A stretch of DNA of 64,000 nt from Bacteroidetes bacterium HLUCCA01 (GCA_001314545.1 LIHN01000001.1:1-64000); one strand, 5' to 3'. Shown: positions 36,569 through 47,579, counted from the stretch's first letter. The notes: a model not told the origin generated them from the letters alone. A program made the numbers and translations.

Positions 36569-38842
36569 ATGCGAACCAACACCCGCCCAATGAACGCTTC
36601 AACGCCTCAAGAGCCTCAGGTAACCTTAGACCTGGCCAAAGAGCACGGTCTGACCGAACAGGAATATCAGCAAATATGCGACTATCTGGGTCGCGTACCT
36701 ACCTTCACCGAGCTGGGAGTGTACTCGGTCATGTGGAGTGAACATTGCTCCTACAAAAACTCCATCGCCGTTCTGAAAACCCTCCCGCGTTCTGGTCCGC
36801 AGTTGCTGGTTGATGCCGGGGAAGAAAATGCAGGACTCGTTGACATTGGCGATGGACTGGCCTGCGCTTTCAAAATTGAGAGTCATAACCATCCTTCAGC
36901 TGTTGAACCTTACCAGGGAGCGGCCACCGGGGTGGGAGGGATTCATCGCGATATCTTTACCATGGGCGCCCGGCCCGTGGCGTCCCTGAACTCACTGCGC
37001 TTTGGTTCACTTGAGAATCCACGGGTACGTTACCTGCTTGACGGAGTAGTGCGGGGTATTGCCGATTATGGCAACGCTTTTGGGGTGCCCACAGTGGCGG
37101 GCGAGGTCTGTTTTGACGAAAGCTACGAGGGGAATCCGCTGGTCAACGCCATGAGCGTGGGTATTGTGAAGGTAGGCGAGACGGCTTCCGCTATTGCAAC
37201 GGGCGAGGGAAACCCGGTCATTATTGTGGGTTCCAGCACGGGAAGAGACGGTATTCATGGAGCCACCTTCGCCAGCGAAGAAATCTCGGAGGCCAGTGAA
37301 TCGAAACGTCCGAGCGTTCAGGTGGGTGACCCGTTTATGGAAAAGCTGCTTTTGGAAGCCTCACTGGAGGCGCTTAAGACCGGTGCGGTGGTTGGCATGC
37401 AGGACATGGGTGCAGCCGGTATTGCCTGCTCTACCTCTGAGATGAGCGCCAAAGGCGAAGCCGGAATGGAAATAGATCTGGATAAAGTGCCCGCCCGTGA
37501 AGAGGGTATGACCGCGTATGAACTGCTGCTATCCGAGAGTCAGGAGCGTATGCTGGTTGTTGCCCACAAGGGACGGGAACAGGAGATTATCGATGTGTAC
37601 AAGAAGTGGGACCTGCATGCTGTTGTAATCGGCCATGTTACCAATACCGGCAGGGTGCAGTATCACAAAGAGGGCCAGTTGAAGGCCGACATCCCCGCTG
37701 ATTCTCTGGTTCTGGGAGGGGGAGCACCGGTTTACATCCGGGAAACACGCCGCCCTGATTACCTCGACGAAACCATGTCGTTCAATCCGGCAACGGTCAG
37801 GGAAGAACGCTCGCTCACGGAGTTGATTTACACCCTGCTGAAATCGCCCAATATTGCATCCAAACGATGGGTTTATGAGCAGTACGACACCATGGTGCGA
37901 ACCAATACCGTGGTAGGCCCGGGACCGTCGGATGCTGCGGTTATACGGCTTAAAGATTCCCGCAAGGGTCTGGCGGTCAAAACCGATTGTAATGGTCGTT
38001 ATGTGTATCTGAATCCGCGCAAGGGCGGTCAGATTGCCGTGGTGGAAGCGGCCCGAAATGTTGTTTGTGCCGGTGGCCGGCCGGTGGCAATTACCAACTG
38101 CCTTAATTTTGGCAATCCCTACAAGCCTGAAATGTACTGGGTTTTCAAGGAAGCTGTTGGCGGAATGGGCGATGCCTGCCGTATGCTGCAGACCCCTGTC
38201 ACCGGCGGGAATGTGAGTTTTTACAATGAAAATCCGAAGGGTGCTGTATTCCCAACCCCGACCATTGGTATGCTCGGCCTGGTGGAGGATGTGGAGAAGC
38301 ACGCCATGACAGCCTCTTTCAAGCAGGAGGGTGATACTATATTGTATGTGGGTGCTCCCCGCAGGGGATTGGGTGGCAGTGAGTATCTGAGCTGGTGCCA
38401 TAAAATTACGGCCGGTGACGCGCCGGAACTGGATCTGATTTTTGAAAAGAGCTTGCAGCAGGCAACCATCGAAGTTATTCACAAGCAACTGATTACCGCG
38501 GCGCACGACCTGTCGGACGGCGGACTGGCCATTGCAATTACCGAGATGGCGGTCTTCGCTGGCAAAGGTGCTCACCTGGACCTTTCCGGGCTGGGAGGCT
38601 CAACAACGGATACGTATTTCAGTGAGGCGCAGAGTGGTATTCTGGTTACCTGCCGACCTGTAGACGTGCCTTCTATCAAAGAGATTTACCATCGGTCCGG
38701 CATTCCTGTACATGAAATTGGCCGGGTACACGACAGTGATGAACTCCAATTCGATCAGGATGTCATCGTGTCAGTTTCGAAGGCGGCAAGTCTGTATGAG
38801 TCAACCATTCCGGATGCCGTTAATCAGCAGACGCTGAGCTGA
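36569..38842 (+). CDS. purL: phosphoribosylformylglycinamidine synthase subunit PurL
   Basis: A 757-residue protein, the small PurL form that works with separate PurS and PurQ. The family markers are [14 protein letters not shown] (His59), [20 protein letters not shown], and [10 protein letters not shown] in the second half, with two duplicated AIRS-like ATP-binding halves. It catalyses the fourth step of purine synthesis. Start may be codon 1 or Met8. No purS or purQ is nearby. Its stop codon lies in a hairpin shared with the converging PH-domain gene. Confidence 0.97.
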   Translation: MRTNTRPMNASTPQEPQVTLDLAKEHGLTEQEYQQICDYLGRVPTFTELGVYSVMWSEHCSYKNSIAVLKTLPRSGPQLLVDAGEENAGLVDIGDGLACAFKIESHNHPSAVEPYQGAATGVGGIHRDIFTMGARPVASLNSLRFGSLENPRVRYLLDGVVRGIADYGNAFGVPTVAGEVCFDESYEGNPLVNAMSVGIVKVGETASAIATGEGNPVIIVGSSTGRDGIHGATFASEEISEASESKRPSVQVGDPFMEKLLLEASLEALKTGAVVGMQDMGAAGIACSTSEMSAKGEAGMEIDLDKVPAREEGMTAYELLLSESQERMLVVAHKGREQEIIDVYKKWDLHAVVIGHVTNTGRVQYHKEGQLKADIPADSLVLGGGAPVYIRETRRPDYLDETMSFNPATVREERSLTELIYTLLKSPNIASKRWVYEQYDTMVRTNTVVGPGPSDAAVIRLKDSRKGLAVKTDCNGRYVYLNPRKGGQIAVVEAARNVVCAGGRPVAITNCLNFGNPYKPEMYWVFKEAVGGMGDACRMLQTPVTGGNVSFYNENPKGAVFPTPTIGMLGLVEDVEKHAMTASFKQEGDTILYVGAPRRGLGGSEYLSWCHKITAGDAPELDLIFEKSLQQATIEVIHKQLITAAHDLSDGGLAIAITEMAVFAGKGAHLDLSGLGGSTTDTYFSEAQSGILVTCRPVDVPSIKEIYHRSGIPVHEIGRVHDSDELQFDQDVIVSVSKAASLYESTIPDAVNQQTLS

Positions 38843-38862
38843 AATTCCGGCTCAGCTCAGCG
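38832..38862. repeat. hairpin containing both convergent stop codons
   Basis: CGCTGAGCTGA (38832-38842) and TCAGCTCAGCG (38852-38862) are perfect 11-bp inverted copies. The purL stop TGA is 38840-38842 and the PH-domain gene's stop (TGA on the minus strand) is 38852-38854, so each arm ends in a stop codon. No T-run follows on either side, so termination here would not be of the classical intrinsic kind. Confidence 0.7.
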
Positions 38863-40372
38863 CCGGCAGCGTTAGCATAAGCTCATCGCTGAGCAGGGGG
38901 CGTGGATGATCAAATGCGGTCCATTGCAGGAGTTCATCGGCATCCTCAACGTCCAGATTCGGTATAATGAACTGGGCGCCGGTATTGGATGAGGCGATGC
39001 TGATGTGCACATTGCCGAGTTTGTTGATGCGATGAAACGGATTCTGTATGGCTTGTGCTGACTGAATCCGGTACGAAGGCACCATTACGGTTGTCCGCGC
39101 CAGATTGCGATACCGGCCTACAAATAGCTGGTCATCGGTCACCCCGGCGGCGGTGTCCCTGAATCTCAGGTAGCCCAGCAGGACGCCAACGGGCATCAAA
39201 ACCGGAATCAGATACCATAGTTTGGTTACAGCAGCGAGTACGATTCCCGCAATCAACGGCAGTATGGTCGCCTGAATGATAAAACGGGTGATGGAACGTT
39301 CCGGCGGACGTGTTGCTTCACATCGGGCATTGAAACCGGGAACAAACTCCGCCAGAAAACCGGGAATTTCATCGCGACGAACCATTGGAATCAATTCGGT
39401 GACCGTTCCGCTTTTCTCACCGAATCCGGCGCTGTCAACCATAATGGTGGCGTAACCGAATGGTTGTCTCAGTACGCCCTCCACAATACGGACCGCCTGA
39501 ATTCGTCGGTAGGGAATGGTTACCTGCCGCCTCTCAAGCAACCCTTTGCTGATGACCAGCTCTCTGTCCAGCCTGCGGATGCGAAAGTTGGCGTATTTCA
39601 GGATGAAACTCCCCACAGACATGGTCCATGCCACCAGAATCAAAACTACAATCATGGTGAGGATGAGATTCTGGTCAGCCAGTGGTATGCTGGAAACCCA
39701 GCCAAGCACTTGTTCTTCGTCTACCGATCCGCTGACCTGCGAGTAAATGGTGGCCAGAACCGACAGGAATACTCCGAATCCACCACTGGTTGCAGCCCCG
39801 ATGAGCAGGCGGTCGCCGGAGAGGTGGTGTTCTTGTCTGATGTTTGTAGTGATCGATTCCAAAGGACTGTCAGGCGGGGACTGTGCAGGTGTCCGGGGAT
39901 CGGTTTGAGGCTGCGTGCTGTCCCGTCGGAGCATCGATCGAATAGCCAGGGCTTCCTGCATGCGCAGCGCGGAGATAATCACACCCGGTGTGTCGCCCCC
40001 GGCCGTCTGTACATTCAGACTCACCAGTCCGAACATGCGTTGTATAATACCTGATGAAATGTCGATCACCTGAATGCGATGCCGGGGAATAAACTGCATC
40101 TTTCGGACGATTAATCCCTGTTTTACCCGAAGTTCATCATCATCAAGCCAGTAGTAGAACCAATACCATCGGGCTATACCGCCAAAAAAAGTAATCAATA
40201 CGGCAGCGACGATGGGTGCGAGGCGGAGCAAATATGCCCATTCACTGTCCGTTTCGATGTTTCCGGTACCCAGAAAAACAGCGAGTATAGCCGGAACGAT
40301 GAGATTTCGCAGAACCCCGAGGGTGTTGGTAATTATGGCTACGGGGTGTTGTCTTCTCGGCTCGTTAAACAT
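38852..40372 (-). CDS. large bacterial-PH-domain membrane protein (YdbT-like)
   Basis: A 506-residue integral membrane protein with about six hydrophobic segments in pairs, between which lie three bPH2 domains. Each has the pattern of a basic loop ending in IP-x-RIQ or similar (MQFIPRHRIQVIDI, QVTIPYRRIQAVRI, TVMVPSYRIQSAQAI). The ATG at 40372 (MFNEPRRQH) was preferred over 40453 because it gives an eight-base overlap with the upstream PH gene, typical of this pair. In B. subtilis the YdbS/YdbT pair affects resistance to membrane-active agents; function here is inferred. Confidence 0.9.
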   Translation of the reverse strand: MFNEPRRQHPVAIITNTLGVLRNLIVPAILAVFLGTGNIETDSEWAYLLRLAPIVAAVLITFFGGIARWYWFYYWLDDDELRVKQGLIVRKMQFIPRHRIQVIDISSGIIQRMFGLVSLNVQTAGGDTPGVIISALRMQEALAIRSMLRRDSTQPQTDPRTPAQSPPDSPLESITTNIRQEHHLSGDRLLIGAATSGGFGVFLSVLATIYSQVSGSVDEEQVLGWVSSIPLADQNLILTMIVVLILVAWTMSVGSFILKYANFRIRRLDRELVISKGLLERRQVTIPYRRIQAVRIVEGVLRQPFGYATIMVDSAGFGEKSGTVTELIPMVRRDEIPGFLAEFVPGFNARCEATRPPERSITRFIIQATILPLIAGIVLAAVTKLWYLIPVLMPVGVLLGYLRFRDTAAGVTDDQLFVGRYRNLARTTVMVPSYRIQSAQAIQNPFHRINKLGNVHISIASSNTGAQFIIPNLDVEDADELLQWTAFDHPRPLLSDELMLTLPALS

Positions 40373-40844
40373 CCTGATCGGCCTCCCTGGCAAGGACCGA
40401 TATGGTGTTTCGAACGCGGTCGGCCGTTTCGTCGTCAAGGGCGGGTATTTCATGGGTTGTGGCTGCGGTGGTGATCGTCACACTCGACAGCCCGAAATGC
40501 CGGTAGACGGGCCCCTGGGCAGTGTCTACATTCTGAATGCGACCGGCCGGAATAAGTACCCTTCGAACAATCAAAATGCCGTATTTCAGGTAGATTTCGT
40601 GTTCATTGATTTCGTAACGCCACCGCCTCCATCGCACTTCCGGTACGATCACAATCATTACGATGGTGTTGATCAGGCACAGCGCTGTGGTTAGCAGCAC
40701 AGGCCATAACGGGAGGGCATCATTGTACCATGCCAGGCCCGTAACCGCCGGGACGGCAAACCAGGTAAGCGATGAAAGTCCGTCCCGAAGGCGCCACGCA
40801 GGCACAGCGTTGGGGTCGATCTGATGTTCTGGGTCGGGTCGCAT
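40365..40844 (-). CDS. small bacterial-PH-domain membrane protein (YdbS-like)
   Basis: A 159-residue protein with two adjacent membrane segments (about 28-68) and one bPH2 domain (70-150) carrying the VLIPAGRIQNVDTAQGPV pattern. It is the small partner of the PH-domain gene downstream, which it overlaps by eight bases. The start MRPDPEHQIDPNAV fits the family. Confidence 0.9.
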   Translation of the reverse strand: MRPDPEHQIDPNAVPAWRLRDGLSSLTWFAVPAVTGLAWYNDALPLWPVLLTTALCLINTIVMIVIVPEVRWRRWRYEINEHEIYLKYGILIVRRVLIPAGRIQNVDTAQGPVYRHFGLSSVTITTAATTHEIPALDDETADRVRNTISVLAREADQDV

Positions 40845-40859
40845 AAACAGGGTTACAGA

Positions 40860-42680
40860 TTACTTGAGGAGCATCATTTTGCCGGTGAGTCGAACTCCCC
40901 CGGCCGACTGCAGCACATACAGGTACATACCACTGGAAAGACCGGTGCCGTCAAAAGATACTGAATGTGTTCCGGCAGATGTTACCGATTCATCCAGCAG
41001 GGTGCCTACAATGCGGCCCGTCAGGTCGTAGACCCGCAGGCTTACCGTCGAAGTTTCAGCCAGGGAGAACCGGATGGTTGTTTGCGGGTTAAACGGGTTT
41101 GGGAAATTATTTTCAAGTGTGATTTTGGAGGGAAAAGCGTCTGAATCGGTGGCAATACTGGTTTCAGTGGCAAACTCGAACCGTGTGGTAACCGGGTAGT
41201 GATCGGAGGTGGTATTTAGGTAGTTGGATACCACGGGGTCCGGGTCGTACACCTGCTGAAGCCGGTCCAGATGAAATTCAAAGAGCTTTTCATTGATCAT
41301 AATGTGGTCAATCATGCTTCGATCCCGGAATGAAGTGGCACCGGCCAGACTCAGAGCCCGTGTGACAATGTTGAACCGTTCGTCGTCGTTGAAAACCTGG
41401 TAGGGTGAGGGATTGCTGTTGTAGGTTGAAAAGACTACATCGTCGTTGTAATCGCCCAGAATGATCAGGTAGTTATTGCGGTTGGTAGCCACGGCATACT
41501 GGTACAGAAATCCGGCATCACTGACCCGGGTATTGTAGTCCTGCAGTGTCGAAAAGGCTTTTGCATGCAGGTTGGTGGCTTTAATCCGCCAGGTCTCCGT
41601 GGTGCCTTCAGGAGTGTAGTCAAAGGTAAACTCAAGCGGATTTCGTTGTCCCCAGTTGCCGGATGTGGCCACATTGGTATGCGAAACGGCCGTGATGGTT
41701 CTGGTGTCATACAAGATGGCCAGCCGCTGTGTGAGTCCGGTAGGAGACAGGAATCCGTCATAATGCTCCAGCTCGTCGATTAGCTGCTGAAATTGCTGGG
41801 GGCTGGCAATTTCCTGCAGGGCGATGAGGTCCATAGCGGCTGCCTGAACAATCTGGCGGACGTTCTGTCGCTGCAGTTCCACGTTGGATGGACCATTGGA
41901 TGTATCGCCGAACCATTCAATATTCCAGGTCATTACATCCAGGGTCTGTTCAGACGGAGGCGCTGAAAACGGATTCGCTGTCAGGTCGTCTGTGCTGCGC
42001 GGGTGGATACGGAAGTTGCCCCGGTTCTGATCGATGATACCGGTAAGGTCCACTTCCGATTGCGGAGCCGGGGTGCCGGGAATGTTCGTTCCGGCGCCAA
42101 TAAAAACGCGGGAGGCGTCTTCCAGAATGCGGGTTGTGTACTCGATGTTGCCCTGAAAGTTGCCGGTGGGATATTGGGTTGTTCCTACGTCGTAAACAGG
42201 TGCCTGGCGGATTTTAACGAGCTGGCCTTCATATGCACCGGAGTTCACCTGGGCTAAAGTGATCACCCTGGGCTGCATAACCCGCTGTGCATCCGGGTAA
42301 TGGGTGTAGGTGAGCGTTCCGCTGAGCCGGAGCATGCCGTCGGTTCTGCCGGCCGGGAAGGGCGACTGTCCGAAGTAGGAGAGGGTTCCTGTTACGACAA
42401 CGGAGTCGCCGATTTCGGTGATATCGGCCAGTTCAGATGAGGCAACACCGATTCCGGCGGTTTCATCCTGGATGAATACGTGACCGTTAACCAGGTCCTG
42501 CGTGGTTACCCATCCGGCGACGGTGACCTGCGTGCCGGATCCGAGTGTGCGGGCGCTGTCTATACGCACCGGACTTTGTCCGTCAGCATCGACCACCAAT
42601 AAAAGCAAGGTTGTGAAGGCAATAAAATAAACTCGGAAATAATGCGGGAGAAGTGAGGCTGCCGAAATAGTGGAATTCAT
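40860..42680 (-). CDS. secreted EEP nuclease with C-terminal sorting domain
   Basis: A 606-residue exported protein. A signal peptide ends near residue 35 (VVDADGQ). An OB-fold region of the nuclease-associated kind lies at about 40-230 (VTVAGWVTTQDLVNGHVFIQ). The EEP domain at about 245-510 has TWNIEWFG, the Glu in IALQEIAS, ILGDYNDD and SDHYPVTTRFE. The last 80 residues are a T9SS-type sorting domain with NNFPNPFNPQTTIRFSL and GRIVGTLLDE. It should be an extracellular DNase or phosphodiesterase. It lies 15 bases upstream of the PH-domain pair on the same strand, but its role is unrelated. Confidence 0.92.
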   Translation of the reverse strand: MNSTISAASLLPHYFRVYFIAFTTLLLLVVDADGQSPVRIDSARTLGSGTQVTVAGWVTTQDLVNGHVFIQDETAGIGVASSELADITEIGDSVVVTGTLSYFGQSPFPAGRTDGMLRLSGTLTYTHYPDAQRVMQPRVITLAQVNSGAYEGQLVKIRQAPVYDVGTTQYPTGNFQGNIEYTTRILEDASRVFIGAGTNIPGTPAPQSEVDLTGIIDQNRGNFRIHPRSTDDLTANPFSAPPSEQTLDVMTWNIEWFGDTSNGPSNVELQRQNVRQIVQAAAMDLIALQEIASPQQFQQLIDELEHYDGFLSPTGLTQRLAILYDTRTITAVSHTNVATSGNWGQRNPLEFTFDYTPEGTTETWRIKATNLHAKAFSTLQDYNTRVSDAGFLYQYAVATNRNNYLIILGDYNDDVVFSTYNSNPSPYQVFNDDERFNIVTRALSLAGATSFRDRSMIDHIMINEKLFEFHLDRLQQVYDPDPVVSNYLNTTSDHYPVTTRFEFATETSIATDSDAFPSKITLENNFPNPFNPQTTIRFSLAETSTVSLRVYDLTGRIVGTLLDESVTSAGTHSVSFDGTGLSSGMYLYVLQSAGGVRLTGKMMLLK

Positions 42681-42941
42681 AGACGGGATAGTAAAAAATT
42701 ATCATTGCGCTTGTCTGCGATGGACAATATACGATTCGCAAAAGATACTGATTGTCCTTCTAAGTTCCCTGCCGGCGGGTAACAACCGTGTACCCGGTGC
42801 CTTTGTTACCTGAGTGTTAACGATGGTCAAATCTGACGGTAAAGTTTTCTTTTCGGGGAAATTTGGATTAACTTGTGCTTCGTTTGTGAGAGCCTGAATA
42901 GCAATCTAAGGCAAAAAATACCCTGTATTTAAGTAATATTA

Positions 42942-45032
42942 ATGAGTTACAAACCGACGATTACGTTCTTCTGCATCGCCGTGACCTTGTCTTTTTTGAG
43001 TGCTGACCTGCAGGCACAGCAGGTTTTTGAGCGCAAAGCTGTGGACGTCAGCAACCTCGGCATTTCTTTTACCAACGTTGGCACTGTAGGCCGACCTAAC
43101 GTGCGTACGGTACCACTAGGACCACCAAGTATGGAATATCCGCGAGGATCCGGAACGGAGCACCTTTTTGAGGCTGGAATATGGCTGGGTGCGCAGGTTG
43201 GAGGGGAAACCCGGGTTACCACCTCGTCCATTACTACCAGCGGAGGGTATTCGCAGGGGGCTCCCGGTTTTGAAATTACCAACGACGGCGACCTGTTTTT
43301 TGAGCGTTCTTCCCTGGAAAACGACCCCAATTTCTCCCCTGAGGCTGTCTCTCACCAGGATTTGGTAACACGTTACACCGATCGTAATGTTACCATAGGG
43401 AATCAGGTTATTTCAGGGCATGTGCCGCTGAACGCAGATATCAGTTTTGAATCGTACAACTGGAATTTCGGTTTTACCGAAGGGTTGACCATCGTTCGGT
43501 ATGACATCACCAACCAGGGCAGTGATATCTGGAATAACTTCTACTTCGGACTTTTTTCCGACTTGGTGACCCGCAATATCAATGCGCCCAATGTTGAAAC
43601 CGGCGGAGCGTTTTTCAATAAAGGCGGCGTCGGCTGGCTTGACAGTTTGTATGCTCTGTACGTATTCGATCGTGGATCCTTCGATTTTCCCCGCCTCAAT
43701 ACCCACGCGGCATCGGTAATTATCGGTACGGAATACAGAGGCGTTGATTTTCACCCCCGAAACGCCGAGGAAGTCCAGCAGGCTGGTTTGCAGCCGCCTA
43801 TGGTTCAACCGTCTTTCTGGCTGTTCGGCGCCGGTGCCGGTGATTTTATTCGACCCAGTGACGACCTCGATCGATATTCGCGTATGGCCGTTCCCTGGCC
43901 GCTTGAAACCCACCGTGAGGCACTTCGCAATGATGGATATACCGGAGGCGGTAATTTTATCCAGCTCAACTCCATCGGACCGTTCCCTCAGGTTGATCCC
44001 GGCGAGACCATTACCATTTATGTAACCTTTGTAGCCGCGCTGATGCCCAATGAGTTTCAGAGCCTGGTCCCCGGTAATGTGCCGGATGTGAACGATCTGG
44101 ATAATCCAGAATCACGTGCGAATCTCACGGAAAGTATTGGATGGGCCTACCGACTGTATGACGGATCGGAGAATGAGGACGGCACCCAAACGCGGTTTTT
44201 GGTTCCCGAGCCACCCACTACGCCCAACATGCGCATAGAGCTTGACAGCGGTATTGCCAGTGTTTACTGGGATGACTCGGCCGAGTCCAGTGTAGACCCG
44301 GTAACCGGTGAAGCCGATTTTGCCGGGTACCGGCTGTACCGAACGCAGCTGGGGGATGATTTGCGCGGCACAATTACCACCAACGCCCAGATGCTGCGGG
44401 AGTGGGATGTTGAGGGTAAGAACGTGGGATTCAATACAGGATTCAACGAAGTCAGACTGGATAACCCGGTCACATTCCCGGGAGATCCCATCGAATATAC
44501 CTATCGGTTTGATGTTCCCAACCTGCTCAGCGGATGGCAGTACCTGTTTTCGGTGACCGCTTTTGATGAAGGCGATGAACGCACGCCGCCGCTGGAAACC
44601 AGTATTAATGCCAATGCGATTCGTGTGTTCCCCGGAACTCCCGTTAACCCGGATTTTGCCAGTGATGAAGAAGAATTTAAGGTAGGCGTTTACCCTAATC
44701 CATACCGGATTAATGCCGCCTGGGACGGCAGCAGTCCGTTTACCCGCAAAATTATGTTTTATAATCTGCCGACCAAAGCGCAGATTCGTGTGTATACCTT
44801 ATCGGGCGAAATTGTGGCTACCCTCGACCATGACGCTGCAACCTATACCGGCGGTGATGCACGATGGTTTCGTGATTTTGCCGGGTCTGCCCGTTTGATG
44901 CCCGGTGGTGAGCATGCCTGGGATCTGCTCACGGCCGCCAACCAGAATCTTACCACAGGGTTATACCTGTACACCGTAAGAGACCTCGATTCAGGAAACA
45001 TACAACGTGGCAGATTTGCCATAATCAAGTAA
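42942..45032 (+). CDS. large secreted protein with C-terminal sorting domain
   Basis: A 696-residue exported protein (signal peptide to LQAQQ, residue 26). The body is beta-rich and contains no enzymatic motif that I recognise; a fibronectin-like stretch lies near 420-560. The C-terminal 95 residues (VGVYPNPYRINAAWDG ... GLYLYTVRDL) form a Por/FlgD-like sorting domain. Proteins of this form recur in Balneolota and Ignavibacteria beside PorV-like and TonB receptor genes. It starts a cluster of six codirectional genes and is 17 bases from the next. Confidence 0.87.
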   Translation: MSYKPTITFFCIAVTLSFLSADLQAQQVFERKAVDVSNLGISFTNVGTVGRPNVRTVPLGPPSMEYPRGSGTEHLFEAGIWLGAQVGGETRVTTSSITTSGGYSQGAPGFEITNDGDLFFERSSLENDPNFSPEAVSHQDLVTRYTDRNVTIGNQVISGHVPLNADISFESYNWNFGFTEGLTIVRYDITNQGSDIWNNFYFGLFSDLVTRNINAPNVETGGAFFNKGGVGWLDSLYALYVFDRGSFDFPRLNTHAASVIIGTEYRGVDFHPRNAEEVQQAGLQPPMVQPSFWLFGAGAGDFIRPSDDLDRYSRMAVPWPLETHREALRNDGYTGGGNFIQLNSIGPFPQVDPGETITIYVTFVAALMPNEFQSLVPGNVPDVNDLDNPESRANLTESIGWAYRLYDGSENEDGTQTRFLVPEPPTTPNMRIELDSGIASVYWDDSAESSVDPVTGEADFAGYRLYRTQLGDDLRGTITTNAQMLREWDVEGKNVGFNTGFNEVRLDNPVTFPGDPIEYTYRFDVPNLLSGWQYLFSVTAFDEGDERTPPLETSINANAIRVFPGTPVNPDFASDEEEFKVGVYPNPYRINAAWDGSSPFTRKIMFYNLPTKAQIRVYTLSGEIVATLDHDAATYTGGDARWFRDFAGSARLMPGGEHAWDLLTAANQNLTTGLYLYTVRDLDSGNIQRGRFAIIK

Positions 45033-45049
45033 AAAACAAAGCATACGCT

Positions 45050-47512
45050 ATGAAACAATTCTACAAAATTTGTGCTGCATTGCTGCTGACACTGACCTTC
45101 GGTGCTCAGAGCGTGCTGGCGCAAACTACAACACCAACCCAGGTACTGGTCAGGGACTTAAATGCCTATGACTCCGTACCATCCAGCCAGGCCGACCTGC
45201 CTGACAACCCGCTGGTAGGTGAATTGGTAACTTTTGATGCTGTGGTGGTATCGTATCCGAAAAACTCGGGTCTGGCCAGTATCACAGACGCCGGTCTTCC
45301 CGGTCGGATTCACGTATTTGTTGCTGATATCAACGCTATTGAAGAAGGCCGCGACGGAATGTACATTCAGTTTGTACATGGCGGAGCCCTGCGTGAAACC
45401 ATGCAGGAACTTTTCCCCGGTGATGTAATTCGGGTGGAAGGGGAGCTGACCTTCTTTAATAACATTTCCCAGTTTGACCCCTCATCGATTGAGTTGCTCG
45501 GTTCCATCAGCACGGACACCGAATATGCAGACCTCGGACCGTTGCTTGAGCCGCAAACCGTTCAACTCGGTGATATCAATATTCCTTCACCCGAGGTGGA
45601 AGGTGCTCAGCGTTGGAATGCAGAAAACTATTCCAAGTACAATCACATGTACGTGAAAATTGAAGGCCTTGAGGTTATTGCGCGTAATGAGTCACCTACC
45701 GGCCGCCCATGGGTTGCCCTGAGCGATGGTACTTCTATTCTCTATACAACCGATACTTCACTTCGTTTCCGTAACGATCGTGGTTCCAGCTACGGTGACA
45801 ACCTGAACTACAACTACCGCCGACTCCCTGCCGAGCTGGACGGTCCCTACACGCCTCCACCAGCCGGCGCCATTGTGGACATTTCCGGTTATATCGTGGT
45901 CAACACCTTCAATCCGGCCGGTTTTGACGAATCAGGTGCACAGTCCACCCTTAAAATTGCTCCCTGGGATGATGGTATCGTATGGGTTGCCGATGGTGAA
46001 GACACTGCCAATCGTGTAACTGAAGGCGTTAACAACGACATGGTCGTGCGCGGATTTGCTGCCCTCGTTGACCGCGTTGCGGAAGAAAGTACCGATACCG
46101 TCGCTGTTGGTAGTCAGCCGCAGATTACCGTAACAGTTGATCTTCCTGAAGATACCTACACGCTGGAAGGTGTTTCCATCACCTATACTGCCGTTGCTTT
46201 CGATGAAGACAGCGCAGAGCCGGTAACTGCCAACCTGACGGAAGAAGCCGGACAGTACAGCTTTACCTTCCCGGAATTCCCGGCCTTTACATCTATAAGC
46301 TATGTCGTTGAAGCAGAAGCCCTAACTCCGGAAAGTGTCCGTACCGTGGGTCGTCTGAGCGGTAACGCGTTTGTAGAAGATGAGACTACAGTAGCGCCTG
46401 TTGCGTTCAGTCAGCCGGCTGGTTCTTACGAGAACAGCGTAACTGTCGAGTTGAGCACACCAACTCCAGGTGCGATTATCTATTACACGCTGGACGGCAG
46501 CGAGCCTACAACCAGCTCGGAAGTGTACGCCGGTTCACCGTTGACCTTCACTGAGAACACCACAGTACGTGCGTTCGCTACGGCATCGGGCCTGACTGAC
46601 AGCCCGGAAAACAGCCGTACCTATACGGTATTCCTGGCTGCTCCTGAGTTCGCTACCCTTGCTGAGCTTCGCCAGCAACCTCAGGATGGTACGTTGTATC
46701 TGTATACCGGTGAAGCCACACTGACCATGTTCCACGGCAACCGCAACCAGAAATGGTTCCAGGATGAAACCGCTGCCATTCTTATTGATGACAGCCCCGG
46801 TGTAATCACTACCGAATACCAGATTGGTGATGTCGTGACCGGACTTTTGGTTTCACTCACCTCATTCAACGACCAGCTTCAGGCCAATCCGGAACTGGAT
46901 CCGGGGGATGCACTTCGCAACGAAACCCCGCAACCGATTGTGGTGGACAACCTGGCAGCTATTGACGTAGCAATTCACGAGGCTGCATTGGTAACGGTTC
47001 CAAATGTAACCTTCTCCAGCACCGGTGATTTTGATACCGGTTCAAACTACACCATCGGTGACGCTTCCGTGGAAGAGTTTACCTTCCGTACCAACTTTTT
47101 CCAGGCTGACTACATCGGTAATGAAATTCCGTCTGCTGCGCTGGATCTGACCGGTATTGTTGGAAACTTCCGCGGTACGCCTCAAATTACCGCCCGATCT
47201 TCAGCTGATTTCAACTTTGATGTATCAGCAGATCTCGGTGAAATGGCCTACCAGTTCCGACTGGATCAAAACTTCCCGAATCCATTCAACCCAACTACCT
47301 CCATCAATTACACCATCGGCGAAACAGCCAATGTTAACCTGGTGATTTATGATGTTCTTGGCCGACGGGTTGCTACACTGGTGAACGAAGTTCAGTCGCC
47401 AGGATTCTACAACGTCAACTTTGATGCCACCCGACTGGCCAGCGGTACCTATATCTACCGTCTGGAAACAGCCGATCAGGTTGCTATCAGGAAAATGATG
47501 CTTATTAAATAA
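45050..47512 (+). CDS. secreted multidomain protein with OB-fold repeats and sorting domain
   Basis: An 820-residue exported protein with a signal peptide (to VLAQ, residue 25). Two OB-fold-like regions (about 40-150 and 535-720, the second like DUF5689) flank a chitobiase/hexosaminidase C-terminal-type beta domain at about 445-520 (IIYYTLDGSEPTTSSEVYAG). The C-terminus is a clear T9SS-type domain (NFPNPFNPTTSINYTI, DVLGRRVATLVNE, SGTYIYRLETA). No nuclease catalytic motif was found, so it is more likely a binding or scaffold protein. A terminator follows. Confidence 0.88.
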   Translation: MKQFYKICAALLLTLTFGAQSVLAQTTTPTQVLVRDLNAYDSVPSSQADLPDNPLVGELVTFDAVVVSYPKNSGLASITDAGLPGRIHVFVADINAIEEGRDGMYIQFVHGGALRETMQELFPGDVIRVEGELTFFNNISQFDPSSIELLGSISTDTEYADLGPLLEPQTVQLGDINIPSPEVEGAQRWNAENYSKYNHMYVKIEGLEVIARNESPTGRPWVALSDGTSILYTTDTSLRFRNDRGSSYGDNLNYNYRRLPAELDGPYTPPPAGAIVDISGYIVVNTFNPAGFDESGAQSTLKIAPWDDGIVWVADGEDTANRVTEGVNNDMVVRGFAALVDRVAEESTDTVAVGSQPQITVTVDLPEDTYTLEGVSITYTAVAFDEDSAEPVTANLTEEAGQYSFTFPEFPAFTSISYVVEAEALTPESVRTVGRLSGNAFVEDETTVAPVAFSQPAGSYENSVTVELSTPTPGAIIYYTLDGSEPTTSSEVYAGSPLTFTENTTVRAFATASGLTDSPENSRTYTVFLAAPEFATLAELRQQPQDGTLYLYTGEATLTMFHGNRNQKWFQDETAAILIDDSPGVITTEYQIGDVVTGLLVSLTSFNDQLQANPELDPGDALRNETPQPIVVDNLAAIDVAIHEAALVTVPNVTFSSTGDFDTGSNYTIGDASVEEFTFRTNFFQADYIGNEIPSAALDLTGIVGNFRGTPQITARSSADFNFDVSADLGEMAYQFRLDQNFPNPFNPTTSINYTIGETANVNLVIYDVLGRRVATLVNEVQSPGFYNVNFDATRLASGTYIYRLETADQVAIRKMMLIK

Positions 47513-47531
47513 CATCCGCTTTTCAACACAC

Positions 47532-47570
47532 AGGTGGGCACCAGCTAACGGTGCTCACCTTTTTATTTTT
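47532..47570 (+). terminator. terminator inside the surface-protein cluster
   Basis: AGGTGGGCACC and GGTGCTCACCT form an 11-bp stem with one mismatch around AGCTAAC, followed by TTTTATTTTT. It divides the cluster into a two-gene and a four-gene unit, although read-through is possible. Confidence 0.82.
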
Positions 47571-47579
47571 CTTGACCTT

